Position numbers and translations under genes: made by a program
Assembly: GCF_001698815.1 (NCBI RefSeq)
Contig: NZ_LGSI01000074.1
Coordinates: forward strand, 171,924-235,923
Length of the DNA: 64,000 nt
Source of the DNA: Pseudomonas syringae
GTDB taxonomy: Bacteria; Pseudomonadota; Gammaproteobacteria; Pseudomonadales; Pseudomonadaceae
Reading direction: 5' to 3'
The notes under the pieces: generated by a model
What the model was told of the DNA's origin: nothing
Seen by the model: the letters and a program-made list of their open reading frames with translations, nothing else
Database searches by the model: none
In this document: positions 8,093 to 16,660 of the stretch, piece after piece
How the letters are laid out: each line of letters starts with the position of its first letter
Numbering within the stretch: position 1 is the stretch's first letter

Positions 8093-8857
8093 ATGAGTGA
8101 AGATACGATCAAACGCAGGGCCCGCGGCCTGGACCGGGCGTTCGATATTCTTGATTTCCTCAAGGAAAAGGGCACGCCACTGCGCCCCAATGAAATCGCC
8201 AGTGGCATCGGCAGCCCGAAATCGACGGTCTATGAACTGGTCGGCTCACTGCTTGAGCGGCGCATTCTCGAAGCGGTCGGCAAGGAAGGTCATGTCTACC
8301 TGGGGCGGCAGTTGTACTTTCTTGGTCAGGCGCACCTGCGGCATTTTGATTTCACCCGGGAAGCGGAGAGCTGTTTGACTGACATCGTCAGCCAGACCCG
8401 GGAAACGGCGCAGATGTGCCTGCTCAATGGCCGCAAGTACACCGTGGCGCTGATGAAAGAGGGTGAACGGCATTTTCGCATTTCCTCTGACATTGGCGAA
8501 AACGCGCCGATTCCCTGGACCGCGTCGGGCCGGCTTTTGCTGTGCCATCTGAGCGACCAGGAAATTGCCGATCTGATCGATCCGGAGGATTTCATCCTGC
8601 CGGACGGTGAGCGCCTGCCCATGGACAGGTTTCTGGCCGAGATCCGTCAGGCCGGGCAGGAGGGTTTCTTTTCCTTCGACAGCGTCGCCGACACCTTCAC
8701 CCATTGCTTTGCGGCTCCCGTCAAAGACGACAAGGGTGTGTGCATTGCCACGCTGTGTATCGTCGCGCCTCGGGCCGACGCGAAAAACAATTACAACGAC
8801 TATCGTCGAGTGCTGATTGCCAGTGCCAATGGCCTCGCTCGCCGAATCAACGAATAA
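8093..8857 (+). CDS. IclR-family transcriptional regulator
   Basis: A 254-residue IclR-type regulator. The N-terminal winged helix spans about residues 10-70 (RGLDRAFDILDFLKEKGTPL, then IGSPKSTVYELVGSLLERR), followed by a GAF-like effector domain to the end. It lies within the transporter-catabolic cluster, 105 bases after ridA and 17 bases before the PLP enzyme gene. It probably controls the operon through the 18-base palindrome at 4483. The ligand is likely the transported compound or its keto acid product. Confidence 0.85.
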   Translation: MSEDTIKRRARGLDRAFDILDFLKEKGTPLRPNEIASGIGSPKSTVYELVGSLLERRILEAVGKEGHVYLGRQLYFLGQAHLRHFDFTREAESCLTDIVSQTRETAQMCLLNGRKYTVALMKEGERHFRISSDIGENAPIPWTASGRLLLCHLSDQEIADLIDPEDFILPDGERLPMDRFLAEIRQAGQEGFFSFDSVADTFTHCFAAPVKDDKGVCIATLCIVAPRADAKNNYNDYRRVLIASANGLARRINE

Positions 8858-8874
8858 AACCCTGGAGAATTCTC

Positions 8875-10080
8875 ATGGGCATTGCAGTGGTAGAAAAGGG
8901 CGCCGCCGCGCCGGGCGATCATCTGGTTCGCGACGTCAGCCTTCCCGCGCTGGTCATCCACCGCGAGGCGCTGGACCACAACATTCGCTGGATGCAGGCA
9001 TTCGTCAGCAACAGCGGCGCGGAACTGGCGCCCCATGGCAAGACCAGCATGGTCCCGGCCTTGTTTCGGCGCCAGCTGGAGGAGGGCGCGTGGGGCATGA
9101 CCCTGGCCACGGCCGTGCAGACCCATGCTGCGTATGCCCATGGCGTGCGGCGGGTGCTGATGGCCAACCAACTGGTCGGCACGCCGAACATGGCGCTGAT
9201 CGCTGATTTGCTCGGCGACTCGATGTTCGATTTCCACTGCATGGTTGATCACCCGGATAACGTCGCGGCGCTAGGCGAGTTTTTCGCGTCGCGGGGGCTG
9301 CGCCTGAACGTGATGATCGAATACGGCGTGCCGGGCGGGCGCTGCGGCTGTCGAACTGAGCAGGAGGTTCTGGACCTCGCCGATGCCATCGCGGCGCAAC
9401 CGTCTCTGGCGTTGACCGGTATCGAGGGTTACGAAGGTGTGATCCATGGCGATAAGGCGGTTAATGACATCCGCGCCTTTGCCGCGTCGCTGGTACGACT
9501 GGCCGTGGAGCTGCAGGACAAAGGCGCTTTTGCCCTGGATCGACCGATTGTCACGGCATCCGGCTCGGCCTGGTACGACTTGATCGCCGAGGCGTTCGAC
9601 GAACGTCAGGTGCGCGAACGTTTTCTCGGCGTGCTGCGTCCCGGCAGTTACGTGGTGCATGACCACGGTATTTACAAAGACGCGCAATGCTGCGTACTCG
9701 ACCGGCGCAGCGAACTGACGGAAGGGTTGCGTCCGGCCCTGGAAGTCTGGGCGCATGTGCAATCGCTGCCTGAACCGGGCTTTGCCGTGGTCGCCATGGG
9801 TAAGCGTGATGTGGCTTTTGACGCAGGCCTGCCCAATCCAATCAAGCGCTACAAGGCTGGCGAGTTGCCCGCCCACGGCGATGACGTTAGCGCCTGCAAG
9901 GTCACAGCGGTAATGGACCAGCACGCGTTCATGACCATTGCGCCCGGTTGCGAGCTGAAGGTTGGCGATATCATTTCCTTCGGCACTTCGCATCCATGCC
10001 TGACCTTCGATAAGTGGCGCAACGGTTGCCTGGTCGATGAACAACTGCAAGTCATCGAAACCTTCGATACCTGCTTTTGA
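8875..10080 (+). CDS. PLP-dependent D-amino acid dehydratase-like enzyme, probably D-glucosaminate dehydratase
   Basis: A 401-residue fold-type III PLP enzyme (alanine racemase-like barrel; D-threonine aldolase / D-serine dehydratase family). The PLP lysine is K56 in LAPHGKTSMV. The C-terminal metal pair of D-serine dehydratases appears as H373 and C375 (SHPCLTFDKW). D-glucosaminate dehydratase of Pseudomonas fluorescens, which makes 2-keto-3-deoxygluconate and ammonia, is known to belong to this family. The next gene is a KdgK-like kinase that would use exactly that product, so I favour this role over D-serine or D-threonine. The start follows GGAG eight bases upstream. Confidence 0.7.
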   Translation: MGIAVVEKGAAAPGDHLVRDVSLPALVIHREALDHNIRWMQAFVSNSGAELAPHGKTSMVPALFRRQLEEGAWGMTLATAVQTHAAYAHGVRRVLMANQLVGTPNMALIADLLGDSMFDFHCMVDHPDNVAALGEFFASRGLRLNVMIEYGVPGGRCGCRTEQEVLDLADAIAAQPSLALTGIEGYEGVIHGDKAVNDIRAFAASLVRLAVELQDKGAFALDRPIVTASGSAWYDLIAEAFDERQVRERFLGVLRPGSYVVHDHGIYKDAQCCVLDRRSELTEGLRPALEVWAHVQSLPEPGFAVVAMGKRDVAFDAGLPNPIKRYKAGELPAHGDDVSACKVTAVMDQHAFMTIAPGCELKVGDIISFGTSHPCLTFDKWRNGCLVDEQLQVIETFDTCF

Positions 10081-10099
10081 TGACCGGGAGAACCTGAAC

Positions 10100-11044
10100 A
10101 TGAGCGAACTGGTCAGCCACAGTCATCCGCGCATCGCCCTGATCGGCGAGTGCATGATCGAGTTGCAACAGCACGCTAACGGCAGCCTGCAACAGAGTTT
10201 TGGCGGCGATACGCTGAATACGGCGGTGTATATCGCGCGCCTGTTGGGGCGCACTGCTCAGGTGGACTATGTCACCGCGCTGGGCGACGACAGCTTCAGC
10301 GACGCCATGTGCCGCGTCTGGGAACAGGAAGGCATTGGCTTGAGCAAGGTGCAGCGCCTGCCGGGGCGTTTGCCGGGTTTGTATTGCATCCAGACCGATG
10401 CCAATGGCGAGCGGCGTTTTCTGTATTGGCGCAACGAGGCGGCGGTGCGCGATTGCTTCAACACCCCCGAGTCCGACGCCATCCTCAACGAGCTGCAAAA
10501 CTACGACGTTGTGTACCTCAGCGGCATAACCCTGGCGGTGCTCGGCGAGCATGGCCGCGAGCGGTTGCTGTCCAGGCTTGCGCAAGTTCGGGCGCGGGGC
10601 GTTCGGGTGGTGTTCGACAACAATTATCGACCGCGCTTGTGGGAAAATGTCGATCAGGCGCGTGAGGCGTATCGCGCCTGCATGGCCTGCGTTGATCTGG
10701 CACTCTTGACCGAGGACGACGAGCAGGCGCTGTACGGTTATGCCGACAGCGAAGCGCTGCTGACGGCCTATCGCGAACTGGGCATCAGTGAAGTGGTGGT
10801 CAAGCGCGGTGCGCGGAGTTGTCTGGTGGAATCGGGCGGCGAGCGCTTCGAAGTGGCTGCGCATCCGGTCAGCCGGGTGGTGGACACCACGGCGGCGGGA
10901 GATTCATTCAGCGCAGGTTATCTGGTGATGCGCCTGCGCGGCGCGAGCCCAGTGGAAGCGGCCAATGCAGGGCATCATTTGGCCAGTCTGGTGATTCAGC
11001 ATCCTGGGGCGTTGGTTCCCGCGAGCGTCATGCCGAGTCTCTGA
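10100..11044 (+). CDS. PfkB-family sugar kinase, likely 2-keto-3-deoxygluconate kinase
   Basis: A 314-residue ribokinase/PfkB kinase. The N-terminal region IALIGECMIELQ and FGGDTLNTAVYIARLLG is typical of KdgK. The catalytic motif is DTTAAGDSFSAGYL with the aspartate base at about residue 268. KdgK phosphorylates 2-keto-3-deoxygluconate to KDPG, which enters the Entner-Doudoroff pathway, the main sugar route in Pseudomonas. GGGAG lies nine bases before the ATG, and the gene starts 19 bases after the PLP enzyme ends. It is the last gene of the operon and converges on a parvulin gene six bases away. Confidence 0.8.
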   Translation: MSELVSHSHPRIALIGECMIELQQHANGSLQQSFGGDTLNTAVYIARLLGRTAQVDYVTALGDDSFSDAMCRVWEQEGIGLSKVQRLPGRLPGLYCIQTDANGERRFLYWRNEAAVRDCFNTPESDAILNELQNYDVVYLSGITLAVLGEHGRERLLSRLAQVRARGVRVVFDNNYRPRLWENVDQAREAYRACMACVDLALLTEDDEQALYGYADSEALLTAYRELGISEVVVKRGARSCLVESGGERFEVAAHPVSRVVDTTAAGDSFSAGYLVMRLRGASPVEAANAGHHLASLVIQHPGALVPASVMPSL

Positions 11045-11049
11045 TCCGC

Positions 11050-11325
11050 TCAATCCCGATAAAAGACCTGGACCAGGTGATACCCGAACTTGCTTTTGAT
11101 CGGGCCATGCACCACGCGCAACGGCTTTTTGAAAATGACCTGGTCGATGGCTCCCACCATTTGGCCGGGTCTGACTTCACCCAGATCGCCGCCGCGCTTG
11201 CCGGACGGGCAGGTCGAGTGTTTTTTTGCCAGTACATCGAAGGCTTCACCCTTGTCGATACGCACCTTGAGTTGCTCGGCCTCTTCGGCGGTCTTCACCA
11301 GAATGTGACGGGCTTGGGCTTTCAT
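11050..11325 (-). CDS. parvulin-type peptidyl-prolyl isomerase (PpiC-like)
   Basis: A 91-residue single-domain parvulin: KAQARHILVKT at the start, CPSGKRGGDLGEVRPGQMV in the middle and FGYHLVQVFYRD at the end. It has no signal peptide, so it is cytoplasmic. The inner ATG is chosen because conserved sequence begins there. A close paralogue lies at 22583-22864. The role is proline isomerisation in protein folding; the partner is unknown. Confidence 0.85.
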   Translation of the reverse strand: MKAQARHILVKTAEEAEQLKVRIDKGEAFDVLAKKHSTCPSGKRGGDLGEVRPGQMVGAIDQVIFKKPLRVVHGPIKSKFGYHLVQVFYRD

Positions 11326-11526
11326 GTGACGGACGCCTGAAGAAAAAACGGCGGTCATTATCACACATCAAGCGAAACGGTTTTTCGAAACCTGACGCAT
11401 CAGTGATTGCGTCCGGTAGCCTTCTGCGGCCAAGCTACACCCCTTCTATCGATGAACTGTTGTTCGGGGCAAGCGTCGCATGCAAGTGACCCATCCTCAT
11501 TTACCTTATTTCGTGCGGTGCTGATT

Positions 11527-12702
11527 ATGGATTTTCCGGCGTTGTTGAAGATTCTGGCCAGCCAGGATGGATCGGACCTTTATCTTTCCACCGGTGCGCC
11601 GCCGTGCGCCAAGTTCAACGGCGTACTCAAGCCGTTGGGCACCGAAACCCTGAAGCCGGGTGAAATTGCCGCTGTTGCGCAAGGCATCATGGATGCCGAG
11701 CAAAAGCTGGAATTCCATCGTGAGCTGGAGATGAACCTGGCGGTTTCCATGGCCGGTATCGGCCGGTTCCGGATCAACATTTTCATGCAACGCAACGAAG
11801 TTTCCATCGTGGCGCGCAACATCAAACTGGATATTCCGCGCTTCGAGGATCTGTTCCTGCCGCCGGTGCTGCTCGATGTGATCATGGAAAAACACGGGCT
11901 GGTGCTGTTTGTAGGCGGCACGGGCTCGGGCAAGTCGACGTCATTGGCGGCGCTGATCGATTACCGCAATCGCCACGCCAGCGGCCACATCATCACTATT
12001 GAAGATCCGGTGGAGTTCATCCATCGCCACAAAAAATCGATCATCAATCAGCGCGAAGTGGGCGTCGACACGCGCAGTTTCCATTCCGCCTTGAAAAATA
12101 CCCTGCGCCAGGCACCGGACGTGATTCTCATCGGTGAGATCCGCGACCGGGAAACCATGGAGCATGCCCTGGCATTCGCCGACACCGGCCATTTGGCGAT
12201 TTCAACGCTGCACGCCAACAATGCCAACCAGGCGCTGGACCGCATCATCAACTTCTTCCCTGAAGAGCGTCGCCACCAACTGCTTCACGATCTGGGCAAC
12301 AACCTCAAGGCGTTCGTCTCCCAGCGGCTGGTCAGGACCACCGACGGCAAGCGTCGCGCGGCGGTAGAGGTGATGATGGGCACGCCGACCATTCGCGACC
12401 TGATCCAGCGCAATGAGCTGAACGAACTCAAAGGCATCATGGAAAAGTCCGGCGGCCTGGGCATGCAGACCTTTGATACCGCACTTTACGAGTTGGCGAT
12501 CGAGGGGGTCATCAGCGAAGAAGAGGCGCTCAAGCACGCCGACTCACTGAACAACGTGCGCCTGCGCCTCAAGCTGCATGGGGAAGGCGGCGTTACCGGT
12601 CAACTGACCACGCCACCACCGCCACCGACGCCGGCAGTCAGCGTCAAGGTGGCGGATTGGGGATTGGTGGATGAGCGTAACGAAGGCAAACCGGGCGCCT
12701 GA
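11527..12702 (+). CDS. pilU: type IV pilus retraction ATPase, PilU-like
   Basis: A 391-residue PilT/PilU ATPase. The N-terminal domain starts MDFPALLKILASQDGSDLYL, Walker A is GGTGSGKST near residue 130, the Asp box is around IGEIRDRETM, and the His box is STLHANNANQALDRI. PilU works with PilT at the inner membrane to retract type IV pili. The start MDFPALL and the C-terminal extension after the motor fit PilU better than PilT (about 345 residues). No pilT or other pilus gene is adjacent. It converges on bdhA one base away. Confidence 0.8.
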   Translation: MDFPALLKILASQDGSDLYLSTGAPPCAKFNGVLKPLGTETLKPGEIAAVAQGIMDAEQKLEFHRELEMNLAVSMAGIGRFRINIFMQRNEVSIVARNIKLDIPRFEDLFLPPVLLDVIMEKHGLVLFVGGTGSGKSTSLAALIDYRNRHASGHIITIEDPVEFIHRHKKSIINQREVGVDTRSFHSALKNTLRQAPDVILIGEIRDRETMEHALAFADTGHLAISTLHANNANQALDRIINFFPEERRHQLLHDLGNNLKAFVSQRLVRTTDGKRRAAVEVMMGTPTIRDLIQRNELNELKGIMEKSGGLGMQTFDTALYELAIEGVISEEEALKHADSLNNVRLRLKLHGEGGVTGQLTTPPPPPTPAVSVKVADWGLVDERNEGKPGA

Positions 12703-12703
12703 C

Positions 12704-13474
12704 TCAGCGCGCCAGCCAGCCACCGTCGACATTCCACGCCGCGCCGCGCACTTGAATGGCGGCGTCGCTGCACAGGAACAGCACCAGCTCACCGAGCTGT
12801 GACGGTGTGACGAACTCCAGCGACGGTTGTTTTTCGGCCAGCAGATCGTGCCTGGCCTGCTGCGCGTCACCGCTGGCTGCGGCACGATCATCGATTTGCT
12901 GCTGCACCAGCGGGGTCAATACCCAGCCGGGGCAGATGGCGTTACAGGTAATGTTGCTGGTCGCGGTTTCCAGGCCCACGACTTTGGTCAGGCCGATAAC
13001 GCCATGTTTGGCGGCGACGTAGGCGGCTTTGCCGGTGGAGCCGACAAGCCCGTGCACCGACGCGATATTGACGATGCGCCCCCAGTCTTTGTCGCGCATG
13101 CCTGGCAGGCACAGGCGAGTGCTGTGGAACACCGAGGACAAGTTGATCGCAATGATCGAGTCCCAGCGTTCAATCGGGAAATCCTCCACAGAATCGACGT
13201 GTTGTATCCCGGCATTGTTGACCAGAATGTCGACGCCGCCGAACTCACGCTGCGCGTAGGCAACCATGTCCGCGATCTGTTCGGGTTTGCTGACGTCTGC
13301 CGGATGATGGCCCACCTTGCCGCCGAATTGTTCGACCTCGGCGATCACCGCAGTGACATCGCCGAAGCCGTTGAGGATCAGGTTCGCGCCAGCCTTGGCC
13401 AGACTCATGGCGATACCCAGGCCAATGCCGCTGGTGGAACCGGTGACCAGTGCCGTTTTACCTTGCAGACTCAT
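12704..13474 (-). CDS. bdhA: 3-hydroxybutyrate dehydrogenase
   Basis: A 256-residue short-chain dehydrogenase. The NAD-binding motif is TGSTSGIG near residue 12. The catalytic Ser, Tyr and Lys lie around IVNIASVHG and AAYVAAKHG. The C-terminal WNVDGGW is typical of D-3-hydroxybutyrate dehydrogenase, which makes acetoacetate with NAD. It is co-transcribed with the GntP-family permease, ten bases upstream in the same direction. The order permease-bdhA with a sigma-54 activator nearby matches the hydroxybutyrate locus known in P. aeruginosa. Confidence 0.88.
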   Translation of the reverse strand: MSLQGKTALVTGSTSGIGLGIAMSLAKAGANLILNGFGDVTAVIAEVEQFGGKVGHHPADVSKPEQIADMVAYAQREFGGVDILVNNAGIQHVDSVEDFPIERWDSIIAINLSSVFHSTRLCLPGMRDKDWGRIVNIASVHGLVGSTGKAAYVAAKHGVIGLTKVVGLETATSNITCNAICPGWVLTPLVQQQIDDRAAASGDAQQARHDLLAEKQPSLEFVTPSQLGELVLFLCSDAAIQVRGAAWNVDGGWLAR

Positions 13475-13484
13475 GTTGTGTTCC

Positions 13485-14876
13485 TCAAACGATGCCCGTG
13501 GCGTAGAACGTGCCGATGACGACGAACACGGCCAGGGTCTTGATAATGGTGATGCCGAAAATATCCCGATACGCTTCGCGGTGCGTAAGGCCCGTGACCG
13601 CCAGCAAGGTGATCACCGCGCCGTTGTGCGGCAGGGTGTCCATGCCGCCACTGGCCATGGAAGCCACGCGGTGCAGCACTTCCAGCGGGATATTGGCGGC
13701 GTGGGCGGCATTGATGAAACTCTCGGACATGGCCGCCAATGCGATGCTCATGCCACCCGAAGCCGACCCGGTAATGCCCGCGAGCAAGGTGACGGTGATT
13801 GCTTCGTTGACCAGCGGGTTGGGAATGCTTTTCAGCCAGCCCGCCAGCACCAGAAAGCCTGGCAACGAGGCGATGACCGCGCCGAAGCCATATTCCGATG
13901 CAGTGTTCATGGCGGCGAGCAACGCGCCACTGACCGCGCTTTTGCTGCCTTCGGCCAGACGACTGCGTATCGCCGCGAAGCCACACACCAGCACCATCAG
14001 GATGCCCATCAGCAGCGCGGCTTCCACTGCCCAGATCGCGGTCAGTTTGGCGATCTCGGTCTGGATCGGCGTAGCCATGCCCGGCAGTGCCAGGGTGTGG
14101 GTTTTGCCATACAGCTGGGGAATCCACCAGGTGAACAACAGGTTCGCCAAGCCCACCAGAAGCAGTGGCGACAGGGCAATCAGCGGATGCGGCAGCTTGA
14201 TGTCTTCGGCGGTTTCCGGCTCGTTGCGCAGTTCAATGCCATAACCTTCGCCGGCCTTTTGCGCTTTGTTGCGCTGACGCTGCAGATAGAGCATGCCGGC
14301 GCAAAACACGAAAATCGTGCCGATCAAACCTAGCCAGGGCGCAGCCCATGCGGTGGTGTTGAAGAAGGTCGTGGGGATGATGTTCTGGATCTGCGGGGTG
14401 CCGGGCAGGGCGTCCATGGTGAAGGAAAACGCGCCGAGCGCGATGGTCGCCGGTATCAGCCGTTTGGGAATATCGCTCTGGCGAAACATTTCTGCAGCAA
14501 ACGGATAGACCGCGAACACCACCACGAACAGCGAAACGCCGCCGTAGGTGAGCAATGCGCAGACCAGCACGATCACCAGCATCGCTTGCCGAGTACCGAG
14601 AACCCCGATGGCAGCGGCAACGATGGCCCGGGAAAAGCCAGACAGCTCGATGAGCTTGCCGAACACGGCGCCTAACAGGAACACAGGGAAGTACAACTTG
14701 ACGAAGCCGACCATCTTGTCCATGAACACCCCGGTAAACGCTGGAGCTACGGCCGAAGGGTCGGTGAGTAATACCGCACCCATGGCGGCGATGGGGGCGA
14801 ACAGGATAACGCTATAACCACGGTACGCAGCGAGCATCAACAGCGCGAGGGCTGCCAAGGCAATGATCACACTCAT
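13485..14876 (-). CDS. GntP-family permease, likely 3-hydroxybutyrate uptake
   Basis: A 463-residue inner-membrane transporter of the GntP family with about 12 hydrophobic helices. GntP members import gluconate and other hydroxy acids by proton symport. Its pairing with bdhA and a neighbouring HbcR-like activator points to 3-hydroxybutyrate. AGGAG seven bases upstream supports the start. A leader of about 230 bases separates it from the activator gene and holds a candidate sigma-54 promoter. Confidence 0.82.
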   Translation of the reverse strand: MSVIIALAALALLMLAAYRGYSVILFAPIAAMGAVLLTDPSAVAPAFTGVFMDKMVGFVKLYFPVFLLGAVFGKLIELSGFSRAIVAAAIGVLGTRQAMLVIVLVCALLTYGGVSLFVVVFAVYPFAAEMFRQSDIPKRLIPATIALGAFSFTMDALPGTPQIQNIIPTTFFNTTAWAAPWLGLIGTIFVFCAGMLYLQRQRNKAQKAGEGYGIELRNEPETAEDIKLPHPLIALSPLLLVGLANLLFTWWIPQLYGKTHTLALPGMATPIQTEIAKLTAIWAVEAALLMGILMVLVCGFAAIRSRLAEGSKSAVSGALLAAMNTASEYGFGAVIASLPGFLVLAGWLKSIPNPLVNEAITVTLLAGITGSASGGMSIALAAMSESFINAAHAANIPLEVLHRVASMASGGMDTLPHNGAVITLLAVTGLTHREAYRDIFGITIIKTLAVFVVIGTFYATGIV

Positions 14877-15081
14877 TGAGTGTCTCCTGGCCTGGGACTA
14901 CAACGAACTCAGAGGCTGCCGAGGGCGCTCTGCATGGATCGCTGAATCCGGTCGGCATATTGTTATTGTTTTCGGCAGCGGCGAGGGCCGCGTAATGGGT
15001 ATAGCGGGTTTCATGCCATATCGCTAAGTAATTGTTTTATATCGATAATTTACGAAATAGCGTATGAGGTCGACTATTCCG

Positions 15082-15097
15082 GTCTCTATAAAGAGAC
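15082..15097. repeat. short inverted repeat near the predicted start of the gntP-bdhA transcript
   Basis: GTCTCTATAAAGAGAC has perfect six-base arms and a four-base loop. It lies just downstream of the candidate sigma-54 promoter, roughly where transcription would begin. It could be a 5'-end hairpin or a binding site; the sequence does not tell which. Confidence 0.5.
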
Positions 15098-15105
15098 AAA
15101 TAGTG

Positions 15106-15121
15106 AGCAAGATTCCGCCCT
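15106..15121 (-). promoter_or_regulatory. candidate sigma-54 promoter for gntP-bdhA
   Basis: On the minus strand the sequence AGGGCGGAATCTTGCT has the invariant GG and GC dinucleotides exactly ten bases apart and TTGC at the -12 element. The -24 element (GGGCGG) is weaker than the TGGCAC consensus. The neighbouring regulator is a sigma-54 activator, which raises the likelihood. It lies about 230 bases from the gntP start codon. Confidence 0.5.
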
Positions 15122-15171
15122 GACTGGCTGGAATGTCAGTGAACACTTCGCGAAGGCTGGGTTCGGCCGAA

Positions 15172-15206
15172 GTCTCAATAAGGAGATCAAGTCTCCTTAC
15201 TGAGAC
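15172..15206. repeat. 15-base inverted repeat over the end of hbcR
   Basis: GTCTCAATAAGGAGA and TCTCCTTACTGAGAC pair along 15 bases with one G-T pair and a five-base loop. The structure includes the hbcR stop codon. There is no T run after it on the minus strand, so a classical terminator is uncertain. It may protect the transcript end or form part of the upstream control region of gntP. Confidence 0.6.
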
Positions 15207-16609
15207 TCGGCAATCCCCAAGGCGGCCATTTTCTTGTACAGCGTGGAACGGCCCAGGCCCAACTGGTTGGCAGCTTCAACCACACTGCCCGAACAATTCA
15301 TCAAGGCCTGTTCGATCAATTGCCGATCGAACCGCTGGCGTGCCTGGCTGAACGTCTCGAAAGCCGATGGCCCTGCGGCGCTAAAGCAGGGACGCAAGGG
15401 AATGATCTGACCAATTGCAGCGCGAATATCTCGGGCATTGAGCACCAGTTCATCGCTGAGCAAGGCGGCGCGTTCCAGCACATTGCGCAGTTCCCGGATA
15501 TTTCCAGGCCAGGCGTGCTGCGCGAGCAAGTTCAATGCGCCGCTGTCCAGTTCGTGCTGGCTGTGCAACTCCTCAAGAATCGCTTCACTGAGGGACGGTA
15601 AATCGTCCAGGCGCTCCCGCAAGGGTGGAACCCGAATCGGCAGAACGCTCAAGCGGTAATACAGGTCGGCGCGAAACTCCCCGCGCTTGATGGCCGCTTC
15701 GAGATCAATCGAGGTGGCGGCAATCAGGCGAATATCGCTCTGAATGACGTCGTTGGAGCCTACCGGCTCGTATTCCTTCTCCTGCAACACCCTGAGCAGC
15801 TTGCTTTGCAGCGCGAGCGGCATGTCGCCGATTTCATCGAGAAACAATGTACCGCCCTGGGCAATTTGCAGCTTGCCCGGTCGGCCTTTACGATCCGCGC
15901 CGGTGAAGGCCCCCGGCGCGGTGCCGAAGAACTCGGCCTCCAGCAAGGTTTCCGGGATCGCCGCGCTGTTGATGCTGACAAAGGCTTTATGCGCCCGAGG
16001 TGACGCGCTGTGGATCGCATGGGCAAGCAGCTCTTTGCCAGTGCCGGTCTCGCCGAGCAACAACACTGGCGAGTCGGCACCGGCGCTACGCCGGGCTCGA
16101 CGCTTGACCTCCAGGCTGGCCGCACTGGTGCCGATGAAATGGGCGAAACTGTATTTGGCCTGACGCGCCCGCAACAGCGAGCGAGTGGAGGCCAGTTCTT
16201 CCTGCATGCTCAGGTAGCGCTTGAGCAGCGGCGTCAGGGCGTGCAACTCATCGAACAAGGCAAAACCGATGGCGCCGATCAGATCGCCGGAAACATCGTG
16301 AATGGGCAAGCGCATGACCACCAACGGGTCTTTGGCGGTGTCCATCATGTCCAGCAGAATCGGGCGGCCATTGGTTGCGACCTGTCGCAACAGGCTGCCG
16401 GGGATGACCTTTTCACAGGGTTGGCCCAGCGCCGCGCTGGGGTCTTCAAGGCCGAAACGCCGCGCGTAGCGTTCGTTGATCCAGACAATGCGCGCGTCCT
16501 TGTCGACGATCACAGTGCCTTCGCTGGATTGCTCGATGATTTCAAACAGCGAACGGATCGCCAGTTGTCGTACCCGCCGATAATCGTGGAGGCTGTCGCT
16601 GTCTTTCAT
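15197..16609 (-). CDS. hbcR: sigma-54-dependent activator of hydroxybutyrate catabolism (HbcR-like)
   Basis: A 470-residue enhancer-binding protein. A PAS-like sensor (about residues 25-130) contains EGTVIVDKDARIVWINERYA. The AAA+ domain has Walker A GETGTGKELLA and the sigma-54 contact loop GAFTGA. A C-terminal Fis-type helix-turn-helix is seen in VVEAANQLGLGRSTLYKKMA. It has no receiver domain, so it senses a ligand through the PAS region. In P. aeruginosa a homologous regulator next to bdhA activates 3-hydroxybutyrate use; the symbol rests on that context. It starts 51 bases after yejF on the same strand. Confidence 0.8.
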   Translation of the reverse strand: MKDSDSLHDYRRVRQLAIRSLFEIIEQSSEGTVIVDKDARIVWINERYARRFGLEDPSAALGQPCEKVIPGSLLRQVATNGRPILLDMMDTAKDPLVVMRLPIHDVSGDLIGAIGFALFDELHALTPLLKRYLSMQEELASTRSLLRARQAKYSFAHFIGTSAASLEVKRRARRSAGADSPVLLLGETGTGKELLAHAIHSASPRAHKAFVSINSAAIPETLLEAEFFGTAPGAFTGADRKGRPGKLQIAQGGTLFLDEIGDMPLALQSKLLRVLQEKEYEPVGSNDVIQSDIRLIAATSIDLEAAIKRGEFRADLYYRLSVLPIRVPPLRERLDDLPSLSEAILEELHSQHELDSGALNLLAQHAWPGNIRELRNVLERAALLSDELVLNARDIRAAIGQIIPLRPCFSAAGPSAFETFSQARQRFDRQLIEQALMNCSGSVVEAANQLGLGRSTLYKKMAALGIAESQ

Positions 16610-16660
16610 GGGGTGTTCCGTTGTTTGTATCCGGCGTCTGGCCGCACAGAATGCCCGTTT

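Noticed and set aside
13317..14333. 338-codon plus-strand frame opposite bdhA and gntP
   Set aside because: Both minus-strand genes are certain, and the plus frame shows no domain or binding site.
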